The notes under the pieces are model-generated. The model was given only the letters and a program-made list of their open reading frames with translations, was not told the DNA's origin and made no database searches. A stretch of 64,000 nt of DNA from Allodiplogaster sudhausi (Eukaryota; Nematoda; Chromadorea; Rhabditida; Diplogasteridae): positions 3,094,001 through 3,158,000 of the forward strand of contig CALZFC010000017.1 of NCBI GenBank assembly GCA_945643635.1, given 5' to 3'. Position numbers and translations under genes: made by a program. Of this stretch, positions 23,580-33,300 are shown piece by piece (position 1 is the stretch's first letter; each line of letters starts with the position of its first letter).

Positions 23580-24184
23580 ATGTACAAATATGCAATAAAG
23601 CTTTCAACGATGTATGAAGTAGGTATGAATAAACAAATAGAGTAACAATTAAAAGAATCTCTGAACAACATTTGTAATTAAAAGCAGCTAAATTACTATA
23701 ACATGATTAATACGATGAGTCGATCTAAATTCTATCAGCACTATTATGTACTTTTCGATGCATAATTATAGATGCATATCTTGTATTACAAAAAATAATA
23801 AGACTGGATCTCATTGACTACCATAATATACAAGAAGACGCCACCGAGAATTCAGACTTTAAAAAAATCATATTTTATTAAATTGTTGTTTTAAGCCGCT
23901 TATAAAGGACGTGTGTATGTGTGGAGAATAGCGATCTAGTCGGTTTATCTTGCAGTTTAATGCGATGGTTTTAGTCAGTGCTGTTCATCTTGAAGAAGAA
24001 GAAGAAGAAGTAAAGTGACCTTGCTAAAGCAAGATATCTGCTACAGTAGTCTTGCTTGCTATAATAGAGAAGGTTCTTTCCATGCAGCAGAACGCCGTCT
24101 CCTTCATTAGCACTCACCGACTGATATCACTTCTTTCACTATCTACTCCCTACCAACCATCCTTTTCCCGCACCTCACCCTTAC

Positions 24185-24218
<34 letters not shown>

Positions 24219-25020
24219 CTCCCACTCTCACTCTTTCACTCTCACTCTCTCTCACTCTCACTCTCTCTCATTCTCCTTCTCTCTCACTCTCTCTCTCTCC
24301 TTTTTAGCATCCCACCGCTTGAACTCTTCGCCAAATAGATCTCCTGCTTTCCAATCATTGCCCATTCAGAATGTCTCAAGTTCAATCCCGCATTCGACGT
24401 GAGGCAAGTCATCTGCGGAGCATCTCACCAATTTGTATCAGCCGTTAAGTTGAATTCAGTCATCTTGTTACACGGAGTAATTTAGTACCGAGAGAGCGAG
24501 AGAGAGAGAGAGAGAGACGAAGAGCGCGATAGAGAGAGAGGTATGCCAAGGAGAATGCACTTTCTTTAGGGATGGTCACTGAATCACTTGCTCTAAGAGT
24601 GCAATATCTTCTTTCACTTCATCAGTGCTTGAGCATACTACATTCACATAGGGAGTCGTCACAGCCTCTCGCTCAGGAATACTTGCTACAAATGGGTTCA
24701 GTGACGATGCATATGTATACGAAAATATCTCCGTTTAAGATATTTCTCCTTTTGTGTCTTCGATCTGAACAGGGGAGAGATATTCGAGAGACATTGGTTT
24801 AGTACCACGAGTATCTCTCGCCTGTTCAGATTGAAGAAGTGATGTCAACGCTGCACTCCGACTCGCCAACGCGAAGTGGATCAGAAGAGAGATGGGAGCA
24901 CTCACTTCTCTGTCGTTGGGGCGGACTGAAGTAAAGGAGATAAGTGATCATAGATTATAAATGACGAAAATAACATCTGAATTACGGTTGTGAACAACAT
25001 TTTTAAATATCATAACTGTA
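23580..25020. other. intergenic with microsatellites and gene relics
   Basis: Contains a (GAA)n tract near 23,995, (CT)n at 24,188-24,300, a GA tract at 24,490-24,540 and, at 24,830-24,940, a decayed second exon of the small-protein family. The block at 24,555-24,660 (GATGGTCACTGAATCACTTG) is shared inverted with 17,900-17,990 and again with 26,940. No intact gene. Confidence 0.5.
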
Positions 25021-25249
25021 GTGAGAGATCGGCGCTAGGTCGTTTGAGAACCGCCGGATGAGACCACCCCGGATGAGAACTTTGGCCGGTCTGATGAGAA
25101 CCGACCGCAATGAGAACCAAGCGGATGAGAACCGACCGTAATGAGAACCAAGCAGATAAGAACCGACCGCAATGAGAACCCAGCAGATGAGAACCAAGCA
25201 AATGAGAACCAAGCAGATGAAAACCGACCGTGATAAGAATCGCCCAGCT

Positions 25250-25570
25250 GAGAGGGATGAGATCAGAGCAGAAAACACCAATTTTAGGTTTGCCCCGGAT
25301 GAGAACCGAGCGGGAAATATCGTTTCCGGGTATCTACCAGATGAGAACCGAGCGGGAAATTTCGTTTCCAGAAACGTACCGGATGAGAAGCAAGCGGGAA
25401 ATCTTGTTTTCGGGAATGTCCCGGATGAGAACCAAGCGATAAAAGTTGTTTTCGGGTATGTCCCGGATGAGAACCAAGCGGGAAAAGTTGTCTTCGGGTA
25501 TGTCCCGGATGAGAACCGAGTGCTACATATCGTTTCCGGGAATGTACCGGATGAGAACTGAGCTGAAAAG
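25250..25570 (+). repeat. 42-bp tandem repeat, open reading frame of 14-residue units
   Basis: About seven diverged 42-bp units start with GATGAGAACC. Because 42 is a multiple of three the frame stays open on the plus strand, giving units of the form DENRAGNIVSGYLP, DENQAGKVVFGYVP and so on; the minus strand is open too. There is no start with a signal peptide, no splice context, and the unit is an extension of the element's own TIR repeats, so I read it as minisatellite rather than gene. Confidence 0.6.
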
Positions 25571-26042
25571 TTCATTTCTAGGTTTGTCCCGGATCAGAAC
25601 CAAAGGCGGAAAGTCCATGTTTGCCTCTAGCCCGGAGGAGAACCGAGCGGGAAAAGTTATTTTTAACGCATGAGAGGGAAATGAAATGATGTCTAGTGGT
25701 GTCCCGATGACAATATCAAAACGTGCTGATCCCATTTCATGTCATCATTCACAAATATATTTTCACTCAGACTACAGCTCCCCTTATTATGTTACTAACA
25801 CAGAGCAGAATCGATTTAGCACATCGAGTATGAATCGCATCATAATACTTGCACCACTAAAATGACTGAAATACAAGAAAAGAGATTCAATCCACATGAT
25901 ATATCTGAATAATTGGTATACTTCACATGAACAAAAACACAGAGAATTATTAGATATGTAGTAAGCAGGAAAAACAAGGTGTTTAATTAGTAAATGACGA
26001 TTAATTTTTTGAAAAATCCTTCTGCGAACCTTTTCTGCGAGT

Positions 26043-26168
26043 TGATCAAGAGTCTTATTTTCTCAACACAGAACTCAGCTGATCTAAGAGAGCCTCATAC
26101 TTAGTAAAGGGGGTGAGGAGAACTCGCTTCAGCTTCTCGTTCTTCTCCGACTCCGCAATGAGTAGTAT
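26043..26168 (-). pseudogene. possible captured terminal exon inside the Mutator-like element
   Basis: After an acceptor-like tttctcgtag, the minus strand is open for about 40 codons (IAESEKNEKLKRVLLTPF, then YEALLDQLSSVLRK) and stops with TAA. The composition is protein-like and different from the element's repeats. Mutator-like elements often capture host gene pieces. The source gene is not in this window, and chance cannot be excluded for so short a frame. Confidence 0.35.
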
Positions 26169-27362
26169 TATAGCCGTATTCTACGAGAAATTTGAGTCAG
26201 TTTCCCCCACAATTCATGTCGATTGGAAAACGTATGCGCCCACCTTGTTTAGAACCCCTGAACGATCGATCACTTCTCTGTTCCTCTACAATAATAAAGC
26301 CGGAACGAGCATGACTTGCTTGAATAACTAAGAAATTCATGTCCATCGCCTGCCTAAACAAGGTCGGCGCATGGGTTCTCATTGCGGTCGGTTCTCATCT
26401 GCTTGGTTCTCATTACGGTCGGTTCTCATCCGCATGGTTCTCATTGCCGTCGGTTCTCATCAGACCGGCCAAAGTTCTCATCCGGGGTGGTCTCATCCGG
26501 CGGTTCTCAAACGACCTAGCGCCTGAGAGATCGTATGATTATTCTCAATGAATCGTTACTTTCATGCAATTGTCGTTGCACAATTCTATAAGTATACATT
26601 AAATTACGTTACATACGGTGTACTGTAAAAATTTAAGCCAAAAGCTTCTCTGGGGACTTTCATAAATTTATCATGTGCACCTGATAAATTTCATGCAATA
26701 AATCGAATTGATGGCTATAATTGCTCACTCAATTGTTTCTGGAAGAAATTAAAGCTGAATCTCCAAGTGTAGGAAACGAGAAAAATTAACTAAGATAGCC
26801 CAAAATTGCCACGTACAATCCGAGATGCAACGGGCCAACATTTTTTGGAACGGCTCTCTCTCTCTCTCTCTCTCTGCCCGGCCCGTACTTTTGGAGGAAT
26901 TAAACTTTTGCACAATGCAATGCAACATCTGCCATGTACCTTTCTTTATGGATGGTCAATGAATCATGTGTTCTAAGAGTGCAGTGTTTTTTTTAATTCT
27001 TTTGATCACTGCTTTAGCAGACGTGCCTACTACACACACAGCGCAGATCGTATTCCGAGGCCGCGCTATCAGGGTGAACTACATATATTGTTACCTATTT
27101 CCACCAGAGCTAAATAGTTCAGCCTCACGCTTCTATCGATAGCTCGGTAAAAAGGAACTCCATAGTATACAGCGATGGCTCGGAAGGCCGAACTATTGCG
27201 GTCACCGGCCCGCCCTGGCAGCTGGTTCGCGCTCGCTACTCTCTTATCCTTCACTGCTGCTCTCCTGCTTTCCAATGCTCTCTACCTTTCACCTATCCTT
27301 CACCATTCTTTATTTCATTCCAGAAGCCGTTAAAATGCAATAAAACACTGCCAATTTAATCA

Positions 27363-27506
27363 ATGTACAAAAAAGCACGGAGATGCACAGCAGTGGTGGT
27401 GGCGGTTGGGGGAGTAATTCAGATCGCCGCTGTAGCTGCCGCGGAGGATACAGAAGAGGAAAGAGAGATGGCGAAGACGTCTTTCGGCAACTGCGGCAGA
27501 GGATGA
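27363..27506 (+). CDS. candidate small secreted peptide (47 aa)
   Basis: An ATG opens a 48-codon frame: a basic start (MYKKARRC), a hydrophobic stretch (TAVVVAVGGVIQIAAVAAA) that would be cut after the Ala run, then a short acidic mature part ending in SFGNCGRG. This has the look of a signal peptide plus peptide, but the frame is short, no family is recognised, and the surrounding 26.5-27.4 kb shows no promoter I can name. Confidence 0.3.
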   Translation: MYKKARRCTAVVVAVGGVIQIAAVAAAEDTEEEREMAKTSFGNCGRG

Positions 27507-27956
27507 CGAAAAGGTCAGGGTTGACGAAGTAGCGGCGAGGTCAGGGACCTGCAGTAGACAAGTTATGGTAGGTGATGGCAAGTACAGCTAAAGAAGTAAA
27601 GAAACAATGCCCAATAACATGGCAGATACATATGTATCTCAATTCACTCATAGCTCCCCGCTTTTCAATTTTTATTATTGTTTCTTTAATTAAGTACCAC
27701 GTATGTTACATAACTTTGTTCGTATAAATGTATTCGAGCATAGCACAATTGTTTTCAAGAAAAAAAAGGCTTTATATTTGCACAAATCCACTGATTTACG
27801 TGCAGAGCATGAGAATGAAAGGATAAAACGATTGAGATTCCTATTTCAGGAATTGTGAAAATACATACGTCAGGGAAGAACAGAATTGAATCGGAAATCG
27901 TTGCAATGAAGAATAAGTAGAAAGATAGAGACAAAGTAGTATTCTATTACCATTCT

Positions 27957-28486
27957 TCACTGTTGAGGAATCGGCTGTTGCTGCTGGAAGTGCTGCTGAT
28001 GCTGATGATTGTGACAATGTTGCCAGGGGGCAGCCGGTCCGGGGCCGGAGGCGCGCTGGCAAAAATGGCTCGAATGCGCCTCCTGCTGATGCTTCGGTGA
28101 TGACGTCATCGGGCAGGAAGCGCAGTCGAAATGTTGCGTCATTCCTCGTCGATGCGAGTCGCGAAAGCTCACGTTCGACTTGCCGCACTCGTGGCAGTGA
28201 ATGTGGCGCATCTGAATGTTTGGTTTATTTGTTAAAATTTTTTTTTTTTTGAAAGACCAGCAGAAAAATTAATGACTAAGTTGTCGTTCAAAAAAACAAA
28301 GTTATTGTATGAATAGATTAATAGAAAACTTATTCAATCAATAATCAGTAGATTAACCTGGAAGTGTTGATAGAAGTGAATGGCGACATAGGCGCCGACT
28401 CCGGCGGCCACGAGATGCGACAACATGCACATGTTACAGCGGTAGCGGCGGAGTTGCTCGAAGGCGAGGAAGGAGAAAGCGTCCGC
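27957..28486 (-). CDS. small membrane protein with CxxC motifs and Gln-rich tail, copy 1
   Basis: Exon 28,486-28,358 (43 codons, phase 0) encodes DAFSFLAFEQLRRYRC and a membrane-like helix (SHLVAAGVGAYVAIHFYQ). Exon 28,211-27,957 follows with MRHIHCHECGKSNVSF, SHRRGMTQ, a second CxxC (DCASC), a Gly/Pro stretch and a Gln/His tail ending in QQPIPQQ. Its paralogue at 37,122-37,696 has the same two exons. No ATG is visible at the 5' end of the first exon (it follows a ggtag acceptor), so a short upstream coding exon must exist, or the start is the Met at 'CNMC'. Function unknown. A CxxC pair could bind a metal, but this is inference. Confidence 0.6.
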
Positions 28487-28776
28487 CTACCAATTAGCCC
28501 TATTTGCACGAGATTCTATGTAGATATTTTAGCAATCATTATTTTCGCGATACAACGTAGAAATTATGTTTCAAATTAGGTAAATTATTTATTTAAAAAA
28601 TATATAAATATATTTGTACGTACATATACATATAGACGAAATATCCAAGAAAATAACGCTGGACACCGTTGATTGTTGTAAAAGTTGCATCGAAGAAATC
28701 ATAAGAAATCACAGCTAACAAAGAAAGGAACCAACAGCTGACTGAGTGCGGCTCCTTTACTCTGGGCAGACAGGAC

Positions 28777-28785
28777 TTTTTATAC
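28777..28785 (-). promoter_or_regulatory. TATA box shared by the duplicated gene pair
   Basis: TATAAAAAG on the minus strand, about 290 bp upstream of the first recognised coding exon, sits in a block (28,700-28,800) conserved at 37,870-37,970, where the box reads TATAAAAC. Conserved flanks include CATTTCAAAATCGT upstream and CAGAG..GCCGCACT downstream. Conservation beyond the genes supports a real core promoter. Confidence 0.55.
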
Positions 28786-29229
28786 ATGAGTTCGACCGGG
28801 AACGATTTTGAAATGTGCCTGTGCGTCCTGCTCAGCGGTATCTTTCTCTTTCTCTCTCTCTCTCTCTCACTCTATTCCACAGCTTGTAATTGCGAAAGGG
28901 GCTACTACGTGAGGAGGGATCACAGAATACCCTCTTCTCAATAAGAGCGAAAGTTTGTGAACACCGTGTGCTTTCTGCATTGTGCATTTGTGTGCATCCC
29001 GGGAGAGTATTGAAACGAGAAAGAGAGCAACGCAGAGAAGTAGAGTTAGCGAGAGCGAGAGAGAGACAGTGTGAGCGGGAAGGAGAGGCAGAGAGAGAGA
29101 GAGAATGTCAGAGAGTGAGAGCGACAGACGGTGTGAGAGAGAAGGAGAGGGAGAGAGATATAAAGAGAAAAAGTTTCACTGGGTGCATGTGTGATTTCAT
29201 ACGTATCAGACGAAAGGAATGTAAATTGT

Positions 29230-30290
29230 GAAAAAATATTTTCAGAGATCTGCTACTGCGGAAACAACTACATATTTTTTATATACATACACATATAAGG
29301 TGGTGCAATCTTTAAAAAAGGCGTTTTTCGCGTTCTCGAATCGTTGTGCACAATTCCGCAAAAATGTACACGTAGTTCTTTTGGACGAATTCCTGCAGAA
29401 TATGCAAAGAACCTTTCTATGAACAACTTTGCGCAAACGTTGTTTTACGTTGCACCGTCATATTTGTGTCTCGATTAACTAATGTATATATCAAAACGAG
29501 ACTTGCTTATTATTATTTATTTAACATACAGCAAAGAATATAAACTATTTCTAATACAGCGTATTCGAGCGCGTGGGATTGAAGAAAAAAAACAAATTAT
29601 ATATTTTTTTTATTAATATTAAAACGCTCATAAATCTAAATACTGAAGATTTGACACGGCATGATTGGATTGTCAGCAGAAATTCCCCATGGTTAAGGGG
29701 GTTTGGAAGTGATCTTTTCTTCACGCTTCACGCATGAATAAAATGATCATATATTTGGCTTCCGGACAGAGATCAAATAAAAGTATGGAAATCGCAAGTA
29801 GTACTGAAATTTCTCAAACAAACGCCGAAAAAGTTCTTAAAATTGGTTCAACTTGTGATTTATCTACTTTTGTTTGATCTCTGGCCGAAAACCAAATAGA
29901 CGGTAATTTTACTCACGAGAACCATGAAGAAAGCATCCCTTCTAAACCCCCCGAAGCATGGGAAACAAGGGTCACACATTTAATTTAGTCGGTTATTCGA
30001 TATTCACATGAGCATTTATCCAACTCACTTTGGACAAGTGCGGTGACTTCGATAAGTCGGCACAAGTTTAAGAAGAACGCTGACCCTGAAATGCTTAATG
30101 AAATACAATTGGAATGGCATAACACCTAACATGCAATACAAAACATTGAACTGACCTTAAAAGGTCGGTTCACTATTTCCAAGTGAGCTGAACTTGCAAT
30201 GTCGGTTCATTATTTAAAAGTGCACTGACCTCGAAAGGTCGTTTCACTCTTGTCATGTGCGCTGATATCGAACGGTCGTTTAAAATCGGC
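29230..30290. repeat. intergenic; foldback at 29,640-29,985
   Basis: A ~340-bp imperfect palindrome is visible: TTGGCTTCCGGACAGAGATC pairs with GATCTCTGGCCGAAAACCAA, and GGTTAAGGGGGTTTGGAAG pairs with a CTTCTAAACCCCCCG block. The preceding 29,290-29,460 has weaker inverted similarity (GTGGTGCAATC / GTTGCACCG). The 3' part (30,030-30,280) holds the repeated promoter motif described for the ADAM gene. No coding exon. Confidence 0.5.
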
Positions 30291-30299
30291 TTATATAAG
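30040..30299 (+). promoter_or_regulatory. ADAM promoter: TATA box and repeated AGGTC-type half-sites
   Basis: TATATAAG lies at 30,292-30,299, about 100 bp before the start codon. Upstream are four diverged copies of a ~40-bp unit. Two contain TGACCT-N4-AGGTCG (30,152-30,167 and 30,226-30,241), an everted arrangement of AGGTCA-like half-sites such as nuclear receptors bind; the outer copies (30,043-30,060 and 30,262-30,277) are degenerate. Binding by a nuclear receptor is inference. Confidence 0.45.
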
Positions 30300-30396
30300 C
30301 CACGAACTTACTTCTTTCAACATCTTCATGTTCTGTCATCGTCTTCAATGTTTGCCTCTTTTCCCTGACTCTCTCCAATCTCCAATCCAGTACCCA

Positions 30397-33300
30397 ATGC
30401 CGCCTTTCATTTTTCTGCTTCTCATCTTAATGCCTCCGGGCATTAGAGCTCCCGTATCGACTTCTAACGTAACTACTCGTTCAGCTTCCCGTCCCATTCT
30501 GAATTGCCCAGTCCATCTTTTGCTGAACGGTTCTCGCCTGACTCCATCCTCCCTCAGTCGCTTCGCCGCGAACGCTGCCCATCTGCCGATCACCTTCAAG
30601 AATCTCAATGGCTCTGTCGAATTCACCATGGACTACAAGCTGAACATGTTTGTTCAGGATATTTATACATTTATTAAAAATAATATGTCCAAAATTTAAA
30701 TATCGATTTATTTATCACGGTTTTACAAGTAATCACAGAGGTAAAAATTTCAAGATCATTTCATTTCAGGGATTTCCTGTCGCCTAAACTGCTTGTTGCG
30801 GTTTGTGCTTTTGTTTTTGGATATGTCACTCTGTGACGGAACGAGACATTTCAATTATACATAAGAGCTAATATAAAATGTTGTGTGTTTGATGAATGGG
30901 AAACAACATAAACTTTTTCAGAAAAGCAGCTCCTGCCACTTTACGGCCATGGACTCGGCCGGCCAGGAAGTTTCTTCGCTCTCCGCATGTGGCGATAAGG
31001 CCTCGAAGATTGTCGCGCTCCTTCGAACTGAAGCTAGCTTCTACGTTCTCACCATCGATGATGACTCTGGCGACTTTATCCTCCAACCGCAACAAGTCGA
31101 TAGTTGTGGTGCGGAAAATCACTGCTTTCTGAAAGGAATCCGACTAACAAATGAACCGATCAACATATTTTCCGCAAAAATTAGCATTATTTGGACAAAT
31201 AATGCAAATTTTTTGTTGCCCTTTTAGAATTAGGTTGAGATTTAGTACTAAAATCTTTTTTTAAGGTCCATCCAACTTTGAATGTCCTTTGGTAAATAAA
31301 ATGAAAACTTATCAATTTACGGGAAATTAATATGCATTAGGCATAAATAGTTTGTCTCATGGCAAGTTTGATAGACCTCCGCGACCTTGCCGCTGCTTCG
31401 CATACGAGAGATCACAAGTCGAAGAAACACTAAGGAGTACAATGACAAATATGCCGAGCTATTCAAGAAGCGACGAGTAATCGAGACGAATTTCGTCGTT
31501 CATTATGGCATGGTATAATATGTATTTTAATATATACATATATTTTATAAGTTTGCAAAAATACTATTTTTTGCCTCTTCAGTTATTTATTTATTTAAAT
31601 ACATAAGGTTTCCTTCTTCAAACATTTCTTTCCATTCAGTACGAATACTATATGAGTGAAAAGGATATAGTTACGCGCATCCAAACCGTCGTTGCTCAAG
31701 CAAATTTCGTCAGTTTGCGCCATTAGAGTCTCTTTTTCACTCGATCGATCACTACTTCTCCCTGAAACTGAGTGAGATTACGGTGTCATTAAGAGATGCT
31801 TTAGTGTGCCTAAATTCCAATCAAAAGGAGACTGACATACTTAGGCAAGGACGTTATTTCCTAGGGTGTTGTTTATTTGTTCGTTTATCCTGATCCTACT
31901 CCTCATTCCAGTACTATGCGCCGCTCAACGTGCGCATCAAGATTGCTGACATCAGATGGTTGACAGACAGTACAGACTTGCCGATACAGGAGCGTGGAAC
32001 AGACGCTTTGCCAGCCTTCAGAGAATTTGTTCGAAGCCACAACTTGCGAGCAGACGCCGCCGTACTCATGATTTCTCGGTAAGTCGGGCGCCCGAGTAGC
32101 AGCGCATCCGGAATCAGAAAGATCACAGATCACACATCATAGTGCCATCTATAAATGGGCTCAGCTTAAAGGAGCATGAACACCCAAAACTCCAGCACGG
32201 AATGACCTGTAGAAAAGTGCTGAGATACTGTAATTCGACTCGCTTATTATAATATTTGTGCTGTAAAGCAGTACACATCGACTCCTAAAAACTTTTAGAA
32301 ATACTTTTCTTCGATATTTGGATATTTCCTCGGGAATCTTGGCAGAATGACAAACGAACAGAAAAAAGGAACTGAAGATGGCTATTTTCGTTTATTTCGA
32401 CCTTGTAAGAAAAGATGTTTAAAAAATATTTTCCCGCCTATAGGCCGGTCTTGAATATCCTGGAGTTATCTTTCTGCAATACTTACAAAAAACAAATGTA
32501 CTGTAACCAAAAATTTCCCTTATACAGGCACATTTTTTGTATGCAAATTTCTCGCGAATGCTGTACTTTTGAATCTTTTTACTTTTCTGAAGTGTTCGTA
32601 TGAAGTACATAGACCGATCAGTGTAATTGCTTACGACATAAAATCACGCTCCTTTAAAGAGAAATAGACATATGCGTAAATAATCGGTTATATACAAACA
32701 TAGATCGCAATACTTGAGGATCGAGAGATTCTTGCTGAAAAAAGTGAATGGAAGACCTTAAAAATTCCAAGGAAACGCGCGCCTTCTTTCAGACATCAAA
32801 TGTTCACTCCTATCGGATTGAATAAATTGAATAAATTGTATACAATTCACGGAATTGCGGGTCGTGAACTCATATGCGCCGCTTATGGTTCCAGTGCCCT
32901 CATACAGGTGAGCAGACTTATTTATTTATTTATTATTTCTCTTTGATTATTATTGATAGATTGTTGATTGATAATTGAGCTGTTATCGATTGATAGTATA
33001 TTCCCTTCTGATGCCCAGGAAAGCATAGGAAATTATTCATTTACAGTGGACGTATTTACTAATTGCTAACCGTGATTCGAAATGATTCGCAGGACTCGCT
33101 TGAAAACAGCTACTGGGCCGGCGTTAGGCTTGCGCACGAAGTTGGCCATCTGCTGGGTATGACTCATGATGGCACCTTGGCCATCTGCTGGGTATGACTC
33201 ATGATGGCACCAAGGATAAAGACAACGACAACACTGCCTGCCCAGATCGAGGCTATATCATGGCCCCGCACGAGAAGTTTGTCTCTGCTTCTCTGCCTCG

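Larger units (their letters stand above)
25031..26523. mobile_element. 1,493-bp Mutator-like non-autonomous element
   Basis: The element is flanked by exact 9-bp direct repeats TGAGAGATC (25,022-25,030 and 26,524-26,532). The terminal inverted repeats begin GGCGCTAGGTCGTTTGAGAA and run about 160 bp with few mismatches (25,031-25,190 against 26,362-26,523). Long TIRs with a 9-bp target duplication are diagnostic of Mutator-like elements. The arms are made of ~20-bp 'GATGAGAACCGACCG' repeats, and inside the left arm lies a 42-bp minisatellite. No transposase is present; a possible captured exon sits near the right arm. Confidence 0.85.

Noticed and set aside
25172..25561. 14-residue repeat protein (DENRAG... 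units)
   Set aside because: Lies wholly inside a Mutator-like element and grades into its TIR repeats; both strands are open because the 42-bp unit has no stops. Kept as a minisatellite.
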